From Nanobdellota archaeon (GTDB taxonomy: Archaea; Nanobdellota; Nanobdellia; Pacearchaeales; GW2011-AR1), in NCBI GenBank assembly GCA_022561055.1, contig JADFRY010000001.1, positions 1 through 57,024 of the forward strand: a stretch of 57,024 nucleotides of DNA, in the 5' to 3' direction. Below, one piece after another: positions 37,928 to 47,460 of this stretch (position 1 is the stretch's first letter; the number at the start of each line of letters is the position of its first letter). Under the pieces are notes generated by a model. The model saw nothing but the letters and a program-made list of their open reading frames with translations, had not been told where the DNA came from and did no database searches. Made by a program: the position numbers and the translations under genes.

Positions 37928-39472
37928 ATGAATGAAGAAATATTAGATTTAGTTAAGGAAAGGGGATTATTACTTGAAAAAGATATTTTTGACCTTTTGA
38001 ATAATTTTAATAATACTGCTCTTGCTAAAAATTTTTTAGAAAGCTTAGAAAAGGTTTCTGGGCAGAAGATTATTACTTCCACTTTATTGACTAAGAATTT
38101 TGAGTATGTACAGAATATAGTAAATGATTTGCCAGGCGAGACAAAAAGTTCTGTAGAGAAAATTTTTGTTAAGATGGGATTGAGTTTAGAGATAAAAAAA
38201 GAGAGTGAGATTAAGAATCATGAGCATGTTATAAGTAAGCAAAGATATCAGATTTTTTATGCAGAATCTAATGATGGAAAGAAAATAGAAGTGAAAGATT
38301 TTGTTAATCATTTTAGGTCTAGATATCAACAGTTGCAGAAAATTTTAGTACAGAGAGAAGGGTTGCAGAATTTAACTTCTATAAATAAAATAGCTGGGAA
38401 CAGACAAAGGATTACAATTATAGGTATTGTGGTCGAGAAAAGAGTCACTAAAAATAAAAATTTAATAATTAAGTTCGAGGATTTAACAGGTGAGATAAAT
38501 ACTTTGGCGAAGGCCGGCACAGAATGTTTTGCAAAAGCTGCGGAGTTGCAGTTGGATGATGTGGTTGCTGTTAAGGCCTCTGGAAATAATGATTTGCTTT
38601 TTATTTATGATATAGTTTATCCCGATGCTATTTTGTTAGAGAAGACCAAGTTTAAGGAGGACATTTGTATTGCTTTTCTTTCAGATGTTCATGCTGGCAG
38701 CAATAAACATTTAGGTAAAGAGTTTGAAAGATTTGTTCAGTGGTTAAATAGTGATAATGAGCTTGCCAAAAAAATAAAATATTTATTTTTTGTTGGAGAT
38801 AATGTCGATGGCATCGGTGTTTTTCCTGGGCAGGAGAGGACACTAGATATAATTAATTTAAAAGATCAATATGATCTTTTAGGTTCTTATTTGGAAAAAA
38901 TTCCTGAGAGGATTACTATGTTTATGTGTCCTGGACAGCACGATTCTGTAAGAGTTGCAGAGCCACAGCCAATTATTGATAATCATTATGGTGCTGCTTT
39001 GCACAAAATACCGAATCTCGTTTTAGTTTCTAATCCGGCAATGGTAAAGTTTATTGAAGATGATAAGGAGTTCAAGGTTTTAATGTATCATGGAGCGAGT
39101 ATTCATAGTTTCATTAATGAAATTGAAGAGTTGAGATTAATGAAAGCGCATAGTTGTCCGGCAAAGGTAGTAAGGCATATGTTGAAGAGGAGACATTTAG
39201 CGCCGAGTCATTCTTCTGTCGTGTATGTGCCAGGAGCTGAGTTTGATCCATTAGTAATTTCAGAAGTGCCAAATGTTATGTGTACTGGAGAAGTGCATAG
39301 GACAGATATAGAGAATTATAATGGTGTTTTGATAATTACTGGGAGTTGTTGGCAGTCTCGAACTGATTTTGAAGAAAAAATCGGGAATATACCAGACCCA
39401 TGTAAAGTTCCTATCTTGAATTTGAAAACGAGTGAATTAAAGATTTTAGATTTTTCAGGAGGGGAAGAATGA
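37928..39472 (+). CDS. DNA polymerase D small subunit (DP1)
   Basis: IAFLSDVHAGSNKHLGKEFERFVQWL...YLFFVGDNVDGIGVFPGQE...MCPGQHDSVRVAEPQP...HGASIHSF...GEVHRTDIENYNG. Confidence 0.95.
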   Translation: MNEEILDLVKERGLLLEKDIFDLLNNFNNTALAKNFLESLEKVSGQKIITSTLLTKNFEYVQNIVNDLPGETKSSVEKIFVKMGLSLEIKKESEIKNHEHVISKQRYQIFYAESNDGKKIEVKDFVNHFRSRYQQLQKILVQREGLQNLTSINKIAGNRQRITIIGIVVEKRVTKNKNLIIKFEDLTGEINTLAKAGTECFAKAAELQLDDVVAVKASGNNDLLFIYDIVYPDAILLEKTKFKEDICIAFLSDVHAGSNKHLGKEFERFVQWLNSDNELAKKIKYLFFVGDNVDGIGVFPGQERTLDIINLKDQYDLLGSYLEKIPERITMFMCPGQHDSVRVAEPQPIIDNHYGAALHKIPNLVLVSNPAMVKFIEDDKEFKVLMYHGASIHSFINEIEELRLMKAHSCPAKVVRHMLKRRHLAPSHSSVVYVPGAEFDPLVISEVPNVMCTGEVHRTDIENYNGVLIITGSCWQSRTDFEEKIGNIPDPCKVPILNLKTSELKILDFSGGEE

Positions 39473-39798
39473 ATAATAGAGAAATAATTACTCTTTGCGG
39501 GAGCACCAGATTTAAGGAGGAGTTTATGAATGTTATGCGGAGATTAACTTTAGAGGGTAAGATAGTTATCCCTCCTGGTGTTTTTGGACATTCTGATAAT
39601 GAGAGGATTAGCGATGAGGAAAAAAGAAAATTAGACGAATTACATTTAAGGAAGATTGATATTTCTGATAGTATTTTTGTTGTTGATGTTAATGGCTATG
39701 TGGGAGATAGCACTCGAAGAGAGGTCGATTATGCTAAGGAAAATAGTAAGGGAATTTATTTTTATTCAAGAGAATTTGAAGGAGGAAAAGCAAAATGA
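39469..39798 (+). CDS. Nucleoside 2-deoxyribosyltransferase-like (DUF4406-type) protein
   Basis: ITLCGSTRFKEEFMNVMRRLTLEGKIVIPPGVFGHSDNE...DISDSIFVVDVNGYVGDSTRREVDYAKENSKGIYFYS; ATGA overlaps on both sides. Confidence 0.75.
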   Translation: MNNREIITLCGSTRFKEEFMNVMRRLTLEGKIVIPPGVFGHSDNERISDEEKRKLDELHLRKIDISDSIFVVDVNGYVGDSTRREVDYAKENSKGIYFYSREFEGGKAK

Positions 39799-42700
39799 AC
39801 ATAAACCAATATTTTAAACATATCCAAGAAAAAATTGATGAAAGTTATAGAGTTGCAGAGTCTGCGAGATCGAAGGGACTCGACCCATTATCCTATGTGG
39901 AAGTTCCGCAGGCAAAGTCTTTCGCCGAGAGAGTTGTTGGATTGATTTCTGTTGTTTATCCACAGATAACAAATACGAAAATTGTTAAAAGAATAATTGA
40001 GCTGGAGAAAGAATTTAGTTCTTTGGATCCTGCTATCGCTTTGACAATTGCAGAAGAAGTTTCTAAAGAGAAATTTTGCAAATTTAAAGACCATCATGAA
40101 GCTATAGAAGCAGGAATTAGGATTGGTTTAGCTTACATGACTTTAGGAGTAGTGTCTAGTCCTATCGAAGGTTTTGTACAATTGAAATTAAATAAAACTT
40201 CCGAAGGAAAAGATTATTTCGTTCCTTTTTATTCTGGTCCGATTAGGTCTGCCGGCGGCACAGAAGCTGCGTTTTCTTTAGTTATCATTGATTACCTAAG
40301 AGAGATTTTTGGGTATGCAAAATATGATCCTTGGGAAGATGAGGTAAAGAGAGGAATACATGAATGCTATGAATATCATGAGAGGGTGACTAATTTACAA
40401 TATTTACCTTCTGAGAAAGAGCTGGAATTTTTAATGAAGAATATTCCTGTTCAAGTCGCTGGTGATCCTAGCGAAAGTAGAGAGGTTTATAATTATAAGG
40501 ATTTGCCGAGGGTCGAGACTAATTTCATTAGGGGTGGGTTTGCTTTAGTAATGGGAGAAGCAATGGCGCAGAAAGCTCCTAAAGTCTTAGCAAGAATTAA
40601 GAAACTTAAAAAACAAGGATTTAAACTTTCTGATTGGGATTGGTTAGAGGATTTTGTTAAGTTGCAGAAAAAAATTGGAGATGATAAAACAATAGGAAGT
40701 TCTAGCAGTGCCACTTATATAAAAGACATAGTTGCCGGAAGGCCTATTCTTGGGCATCCTAGCAAATCAGGATCTTTTAGGTTGAGGTATGGAAGATGCA
40801 GAAATACAGGTTATTCGACTCTTGCTTTGCATCCCGCGACCATGGCGATTACAGGGGATTTTATTGCTGTTGGCACGCAATTGAAAATAGAAAAGCCAAC
40901 TAAGGGTTGCACAATAGCTTGTTGCGATAGTATTGATGGACCAATTGTTAAATTTAAGGACGGCAGTGTAAGACAAATAAGTGATTTTGAGGAAGCCAGA
41001 AGAATTTATAAAGAAGTACAAGAGATTTTGTATTTAGGGGATATTTTAGTTCCGTATGGAGATTTTTTGAATAGAAATCATTTATTGATAAAGCCAGGAT
41101 ATGTTGAACAGTATTGGCTTGAGCAGTTATTAGCTAAAGAAGGAAAGAGTTCAATGTTTCCGAGTTTTGAAGAAGCCTTGAGAATTTCTGAGAAATATAG
41201 GATTCCTTTACATCCTAGTTTTATTTATTATTGGAGCCAGATTTCTTATGATGAATTTTTAGCTTTTGTAGATTGGCTTGCTCACGGAAGGATAGACAGC
41301 ACTGAAAATAAAATGATTTTACCTTATGGGAAAACAGATAGAGAAAGATTTGCAAAAGGCAAGAGGGCTTTGGAATTAATTGGCTGTGAGCATAAAGTTA
41401 GTATTGAGAATGTTGTTCTAAATAAGAAAGATAGTAATGCCTTGTTATTTAATTTTGGTTTAAATTTCATGACAACGAACTTAGAAAAAGAAATTGATGA
41501 GATGATTAAAAGAATTCCTAAGAATAATGGGGATGTTCTCGGTGTTGTTAATTTTCTTTGTAAATTTGAAATTAAAGACAAGGCGGGTACTTTCATAGGT
41601 GCAAGAATGGGAAGGCCTGAAAAAGCCAAGCTTAGGAAATTGACAGGGAGCCCACATGTTTTGTTTCCTGTTGGTAGCGAGGGAGGAAGATTGCGTAGTA
41701 TACAGTCTGCAATAGATGTGGGAAGTATAAAATCAGATTTTCCTATTTATTATTGCTCTGATTGCGATAAAGAAACAATTTATCCTATTTGTGAGAAATG
41801 TAAAAATCTATGTAAGAAAATGAATTATTGTCCTTCTTGTGATAGAAATTATGACGGGAAATGTCATGAACATGATAATATTCTGTCTTTTAGGAATAGA
41901 CGCATCGATATAAGAAATTATTTTGATCATGCTAAGAAATTAGTTGGTTTGAGGATTGAAGAAATTCCTGTCGTGATCAAAGGTGTGAGAGGAACTTCGA
42001 GCGAGGATCACAGTTGTGAGAATTTAGCTAAGGGAATTTTGAGAGCAAAGTATAACTTACACGTCAATAAAGATGGAACAATAAGATATGACATGACTGA
42101 GATGCCGTTGACTCATTTTAAACCAAAGGAGATTGGCACTTCTATAGAAAAATTAAGGGAATTGGGTTATTTGGAAGATATGCATGGAAAGGTTTTAGAA
42201 AATGAGGAGCAAATTTTAGAGATATTTCCTCATGATATTATTCTGCCTGCTTGTCCTGATTCGCAGAATGAAAGCGCAGATGATGTTTTTTTAAAAGTTA
42301 GTCAATTTATTGATGAAGAATTAGAAAAAATATATGGTTTAAAAAGATTTTTTAATGCAAAAACTAAGGGGGTGCTTATTGGAGAGTTGTTTGCTTGTAT
42401 TGCCCCGCATATTTGTACTGCTGTTATAGGAAGAGTGATAGGATTTTCTAAGACTCAGGCATTTTTAGCGAGTCCATACATACATGCAGCTATGAGGCGA
42501 GATACCGATGGCGATGAAGCAGCAGTGATATTTTTAATGGATATGCTTATTAATTTTTCTAGGAAATTTTTACCTGCTCATAGAGGGGGAACGCAAGATG
42601 CGCCATTGGTTTTAAATACACATATTAGGGCTGGTGAAGTTGACGATATGATTTTTGATGTAGATGTTGGAAAGAAAATACCTTTAGGATTGTATGAAGC

Positions 42701-43250
42701 TGCTGAGAAAGAAGAGCATCCTGGAAATATAAAAATGGAGCAAGTCAGAGGAAGAATCGGTGGCAATAGAGAATTTAAAGATATATTTTTTTCTTACGAT
42801 ACCGATGACATTAATATTGCTCCTCTTTGTTCTAGTTATAAGACTTTGCCGACGATGCAGGAAAAAGTAGAGAAACAAATGACTCTCTGTAAAAAGATTA
42901 GGGCGGTCGATGTGAGTGATGTCGCTCGTTTAATTATTGAGAGGCATTTTATTAGAGATATACGAGGCAATTTAAGAAAGTTTTCTATGCAAGTTTTTAG
43001 GTGCGTGGGATGTAATCAGAAGTTTAGAAGGCCATCGCTGAGAGGGAAATGCACTAAGTGCGGCGGCAAGATTATTTTTACAATTTCAGAGGGCAGTATT
43101 ATTAAATATATGCAGGCAGCATTGGATTTAGCTAAGACGTTTGGTGTGAGTTCTTATTTATTGGAATGTTTGGAATTGACTCGAAAAGATATAGAGGGAA
43201 TTTTTGGAAGAGAGAAAGAGAAGCAGGAAAGTATTAGCAAATGGTTCTGA
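39795..43250 (+). CDS. DNA polymerase D large subunit (DP2)
   Basis: 1151 aa; IRSAGGTEAAFSLVIIDYLRE..., RRDTDGDEAAVIFLMD, C-terminal Zn fingers; no intein. Confidence 0.95.
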   Translation: MNINQYFKHIQEKIDESYRVAESARSKGLDPLSYVEVPQAKSFAERVVGLISVVYPQITNTKIVKRIIELEKEFSSLDPAIALTIAEEVSKEKFCKFKDHHEAIEAGIRIGLAYMTLGVVSSPIEGFVQLKLNKTSEGKDYFVPFYSGPIRSAGGTEAAFSLVIIDYLREIFGYAKYDPWEDEVKRGIHECYEYHERVTNLQYLPSEKELEFLMKNIPVQVAGDPSESREVYNYKDLPRVETNFIRGGFALVMGEAMAQKAPKVLARIKKLKKQGFKLSDWDWLEDFVKLQKKIGDDKTIGSSSSATYIKDIVAGRPILGHPSKSGSFRLRYGRCRNTGYSTLALHPATMAITGDFIAVGTQLKIEKPTKGCTIACCDSIDGPIVKFKDGSVRQISDFEEARRIYKEVQEILYLGDILVPYGDFLNRNHLLIKPGYVEQYWLEQLLAKEGKSSMFPSFEEALRISEKYRIPLHPSFIYYWSQISYDEFLAFVDWLAHGRIDSTENKMILPYGKTDRERFAKGKRALELIGCEHKVSIENVVLNKKDSNALLFNFGLNFMTTNLEKEIDEMIKRIPKNNGDVLGVVNFLCKFEIKDKAGTFIGARMGRPEKAKLRKLTGSPHVLFPVGSEGGRLRSIQSAIDVGSIKSDFPIYYCSDCDKETIYPICEKCKNLCKKMNYCPSCDRNYDGKCHEHDNILSFRNRRIDIRNYFDHAKKLVGLRIEEIPVVIKGVRGTSSEDHSCENLAKGILRAKYNLHVNKDGTIRYDMTEMPLTHFKPKEIGTSIEKLRELGYLEDMHGKVLENEEQILEIFPHDIILPACPDSQNESADDVFLKVSQFIDEELEKIYGLKRFFNAKTKGVLIGELFACIAPHICTAVIGRVIGFSKTQAFLASPYIHAAMRRDTDGDEAAVIFLMDMLINFSRKFLPAHRGGTQDAPLVLNTHIRAGEVDDMIFDVDVGKKIPLGLYEAAEKEEHPGNIKMEQVRGRIGGNREFKDIFFSYDTDDINIAPLCSSYKTLPTMQEKVEKQMTLCKKIRAVDVSDVARLIIERHFIRDIRGNLRKFSMQVFRCVGCNQKFRRPSLRGKCTKCGGKIIFTISEGSIIKYMQAALDLAKTFGVSSYLLECLELTRKDIEGIFGREKEKQESISKWF

Positions 43251-43278
43251 ACTGAGCGAGGAAGATTAAGATTTAATT

Positions 43279-43317
43279 TTAAATCAAATAAAACAATATC
43301 GTCGGTCCCCACAATTC
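43279..43317 (-). pseudogene. Displaced duplicate of the 3' coding tail of the adjacent TctA-like gene
   Basis: Frame continues after the tctA-like stop as E L W G P T I L F Y L I *, repeating the intact C-terminus P T I L F Y L I * with different synonymous codons. Confidence 0.8.
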
Positions 43318-44517
43318 TCAGATTAGATAGAATAGAATCGTCGGAATTAAGAGCACTCCCATTAAATTTATTCTTCTGGCTCCAGATAGGATTGTGAATA
43401 TGCCTAAAGAAGTTGCAATTATAAAGACTAACAATCCGAGGAGGTTTGAAAATATTATTGTTATGACTAACAATATGAACAAGACAATTAGTGAGAGAGC
43501 TCTGTAATTTATCTTCGTTATATGTTTTGCTGTGAATTTTGATATGTTGATTGCGATGATGAATGCTAATATTCCTGATATTACTATTGCACCTATGATT
43601 ATTGTTAAGTCTGTCAGGGTTATTTCTTTAAGAATTTCTTTTATTGCGACTGCTGCCCCGGTTCTCGTTCTTCCTATGCTGAATAAAGTTATAAAACTGA
43701 GTCCTATGACTATTGTATTTATTCCACCGAGCATTATGAGAAAGCCCTTTTTTGATTGTCCTATGAATTCAGAACCGATTACTGCTGCGTGACCTGCCCC
43801 AATACCTGGAAGAAAAGAACATAAAGGTGCAGAGATTATTGAGCCGAGAGTCGCTTTAAAAAATTCTTTTTTTGAAGGATTTATTTTTTTCAAAGGAGGT
43901 ATTTTTTGTTTTGTGATTTTTGTTTTGGCTTTCATACTTAAGATTAAAGCTGACGAGCCGAAGATACCAGTAAGTAATGGAAGAAGAGGCTGTTTAATTG
44001 GAAGATTTAATGCAGCAAAACCTAAAAACCCTGCCAGTAAGAAAATTGTTAAAGATGTTAGAATTTTTTCTTCTCTGAATATCATATAAAGAGAAATAAA
44101 TATAAGAATAAATGGAAGAATGAGTTTTGCTGTTTCAAAAATTATGGGAATTAAATAGATGAAGACAGGAGTAAATAATAAAATTATTAACAATGCAGAT
44201 AATGAGCCATAAAGTGTTAAGACGACAGCTTCGTGAGCAAGACCTTGTTTTAGCATTTGATGTCCTGGCAAGACTGAGAGAAAAGTATCTTCTTCCGGTG
44301 CGCCTAAAAAAACAGAAGGAATAAAATCTAGAAAGGTGTGAGCTATTGCCATAGAAGCTATGAATACTGCTGGAATGATCAAAGGAAAACCTTGGAAGAT
44401 AACTATATTAGATATTAATATGACTGCTATTAGATTTATATGAATTCCAGGAGTTAGGCCGGTGATGGTGCCGACTATAAGTCCTAATACTAGTGCGATG
44501 AGCAGTTCAGGAATCAT
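43318..44517 (-). CDS. TctA-family (COG1784) membrane transporter
   Basis: ELLIALVLGLIVGTITGLTPGIHINLIAVIL...GLTPG-type repeat FLPGIGAGHAAVIGSEF. Confidence 0.85.
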   Translation of the reverse strand: MIPELLIALVLGLIVGTITGLTPGIHINLIAVILISNIVIFQGFPLIIPAVFIASMAIAHTFLDFIPSVFLGAPEEDTFLSVLPGHQMLKQGLAHEAVVLTLYGSLSALLIILLFTPVFIYLIPIIFETAKLILPFILIFISLYMIFREEKILTSLTIFLLAGFLGFAALNLPIKQPLLPLLTGIFGSSALILSMKAKTKITKQKIPPLKKINPSKKEFFKATLGSIISAPLCSFLPGIGAGHAAVIGSEFIGQSKKGFLIMLGGINTIVIGLSFITLFSIGRTRTGAAVAIKEILKEITLTDLTIIIGAIVISGILAFIIAINISKFTAKHITKINYRALSLIVLFILLVITIIFSNLLGLLVFIIATSLGIFTILSGARRINLMGVLLIPTILFYLI

Positions 44518-44563
44518 TTTGTCAATAAGTTAATTTTATAAAGTTAGAAATATTAAAATAGTT

Positions 44564-46436
44564 ATGCAAAAGAGTGGTGTTTTATTTTTATTTGTTTTCC
44601 TTTTTGTAGCTAGTATTTTAATTTCTGGAGTAATTCATGCACAAGAAGAAGTATATAGAGAAGAAGATATTGGGGCTGGTGTTGAAGATGAATTTCTAGA
44701 ATTCGCGCCCGAAGAATTTCTAGAGGGTGAATTTGATGAAGAAATTGGAGAGCTAGTGAGAGAGGCCGAAGGATTTGATGAAGAGTTAGAAGTTGATGCT
44801 GGAACTGTTCCTGGTAGCATTTTTTATGGGGTTGATGAATTTTTTGATAGATTTGCAGATGAGGGAAAAGTTAGAGAAGAGAAGATTGCAGAAATGAAGG
44901 TTGTTGCTGAAGGGTGTGGGCAGGGAGATCAGAAAGCATGCGATAATTTACAAGTGGCTTTTGAAAGTTATAAAAAGCACGCAGATGAATTTGAGAGAGA
45001 AGTTGCACCTGAAGAAAGAGAAGAAGCTAAGAGAAGCTCTGAAGCAATAAGAGGTACTCTTATTAGAGAGATAGCGAAAGATATTCCTCCAACTTTGAAG
45101 GATGAATATGTTAGAGAGATTATAGGTAAAGAAGCAGATATTGCAACTTCTGCAGAGATTGCATTTAAAATCAAAGAATTATGTGAGGCTCTTTCTGAAC
45201 TCGACCCACTTGAATATTCACGTGTTTGTAGAACTAAAGATGACGCCCCTGATTGGCATAGAAAGTTAGATAGCGATCTAACTGGGGAGCAAGAGAGAGT
45301 AGCTAAAGAATTTTTTAAGATCATGAGCCAGTGTATTGAGACGAGCGGGAGAGATTGTAATTGTGCGGGTATCCCTGTTCCAGCTTTTGCAGATCTATGT
45401 GCAGAAGTCGCACCTTTGGAGGCTATGTGTGATGATGATAGTATTCCAGAGGAAGAGGCTGAGGCTGTTTGTGATAAAGTAGATGCGCTGACCAGAGGAT
45501 ATTGAAGATTTGTTACCTGATTTTTTGATCGATGTATTGGATGAAGTTATTGAGGGATTTGAAGGAGATGAGTTTGAGCATCATGGTCCTCCTAGAGAAT
45601 GTAGGGAAGCCGGAGTAACTGATAGACAAGGTTGTATGAGAATAATGATTCTTGAGAGTGATGAGATTCCTAGAGAATGTAGGAGCGCTTTATCGGATGC
45701 ATTGGATAGGGGTGTGACTAGCGAAAGGAAGTTTAGAGAGATTTGTGAGGAGATAATGTATGACCAATACGCGCCTTCAGTATGTGCAGAAAGAGGCATA
45801 ACAGATTCTAAAGAATGCGCGGGACTTTTTGAAGGTGGTGAGTTTGATAGACGAGGGCCGGGGCATGGTTTTGATTTTAGGAGCTGTGCAGGTATGGAAG
45901 ATCCACAAGAGAGATTGCAGTGTTATGATGGAGGTTTTGAAGGAGATTTTCATGAAGGAGGGAGTTTTGAGGAGAGATTAGCGGAAACATTTGAGAGGGA
46001 GAGGCAGTGTGCGAGAAGCTGCGCTGATCAAGGCAAACCATGGGATTTTTCTGGCGGAACATGTCGTTGTGGTGATGTTTCCGATCGTCGTGATTATAGT
46101 GAGTATTATGATCGAGAGCGAGGTGATTATAGAGGATATGGAGGAGGAGACTTTGATTGTGCAGTAGCATTATGTCAACAGGGAACTACTTGTGTGCAGG
46201 GTGTTGGTTGCGTGCCTGATAATGGTGGAGGGTTTAGCCCGCCAGAAAGATATGGGGGAGAATTTCCACCACCTGAATGCCCACCAGATACGTATTGGGA
46301 TGGAAGCACATGTGTAAGTCCAGAGCTAAGTCCTGAACCTTATCCAGAGCCTGAATCAGGGACAAGTGGATCTGGAACAATAACTGGAGGATTCATAACA
46401 GGAAACGCATTCTTAGATTATTATTTTAGATGGTGA
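44564..46436 (+). pseudogene. Large acidic Cys-rich secreted protein, apparently one gene split by a +1 nt frameshift (ORFs 44564..45505 and 45510..46436)
   Basis: Signal peptide; ORF1 ends ...VDAL, next frame reads PEDIEDLLPDFLIDVLDEV after removing one base at 45489-45494; repeated C..GVTDRQGC / C..GITDSKEC. Confidence 0.7.
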
Positions 46437-46466
46437 GGATGATTTAGAATAAAGTTGATTTTTTAA

Positions 46467-46584
46467 TTAATCTTTTGATTCATATTCTTCTATCGTCGTG
46501 TAAATAGGACCTTGTGGTTTTAGTTCTGAAGTTTTTAAAAAAATTACAAAACTTATATTGGTGTTACAACACCGTAAAAACTAA
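46467..46584 (-). pseudogene. Displaced thpR 3' coding tail (relic)
   Basis: Translation LRCCNTNISFVIFLKTSELKPQGPIYTTIEEYESKD* aligns with intact ThpR C-term VKCKNIKFSINNFKLKTSELKPSGPIYNTIAQYPLSI*. Confidence 0.88.
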
Positions 46585-46608
46585 TAGGGGTAAAAAATAG
46601 GTGCCATT

Positions 46609-47448
46609 ATGGAAGGCGTGATTAGGCATCTTACAAATGATAAAGAAGATCTAGTTGTAATAACCGAACATGGATTCAGACAATGGCAAGTAAAAAAATA
46701 TATACAAGGAATCACAGAACTTGAAGATTTAGTAAGAAAATATTTCAAAAGATCTGTGTCACTTCCGATAAACCAATATGGGAGAGATAGTCTGATTTTA
46801 AACTCTATACTGGAACAGGGAGTTGAAATACAAACTTTAGAGTCAGATGACAGAGATGTATTTTTAGGTACTTTTGTTGATGGAGTGCTTTTGGCTGCGC
46901 ATCCTGGCTTGTCTTGGGAAGATTACTTAGAATATTCTTCAGACTCGCCTGCATGTACGCAAGGTGAATTAGGACACTGGATAGAAGCTTTCGTCTCTAA
47001 ACTAAGAGACTCTCCAAATCTTATTGGCCTTCCTCCAGAAGGAAATTTTTTTAGAGAAGTGAGACTTAATAACGCTCTCTGGCGAAGATTTCGTTCATAC
47101 CGACAATTTCAAAGATATTGTATTTACGGTTTTGAACCAGTACAAGGAGCAGTAGGTATAGCTCAGCCTGATTTGATGTATGATAGTGATATTCCAAGAG
47201 TTATAGAAATAAAATGTATAGGTAGCACTAGTCAATGCAAAACAAGACACGCAACTGGCAATGTACCAAATAAACAACTACAACTTTCGCATCATTTTTT
47301 AAGCAGAAATTTCGCGAAAAAACCAGAACTAGTCTCGGTACAACTTCACGGCATCGATCCACAAAGAATAAGGGTTTTGCGCTATTCGTATGACGAAAGA
47401 ACAGACTCGTTCATTTTCAACGGCGGGGAAAATTGGCGTAATATCTAA
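46609..47448 (+). CDS. PD-(D/E)XK-superfamily nuclease-like protein (RecB/Cas4/YqaJ-like fold predicted)
   Basis: GELGHWIEAFV...GIAQPDLMYDSDIPRVIEIKCIGSTSQ...NKQLQLSHHFL (PD-x(n)-EIK plus QxxxH/Y-like motif). Confidence 0.65.
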   Translation: MEGVIRHLTNDKEDLVVITEHGFRQWQVKKYIQGITELEDLVRKYFKRSVSLPINQYGRDSLILNSILEQGVEIQTLESDDRDVFLGTFVDGVLLAAHPGLSWEDYLEYSSDSPACTQGELGHWIEAFVSKLRDSPNLIGLPPEGNFFREVRLNNALWRRFRSYRQFQRYCIYGFEPVQGAVGIAQPDLMYDSDIPRVIEIKCIGSTSQCKTRHATGNVPNKQLQLSHHFLSRNFAKKPELVSVQLHGIDPQRIRVLRYSYDERTDSFIFNGGENWRNI

Positions 47449-47460
47449 GTTATTCTTGCA

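Noticed and set aside
39795-43250. Possible intein in DP2
   Set aside because: Length 1151 aa and continuous family sequence with no Hint-type splice motifs at the catalytic DGD region.
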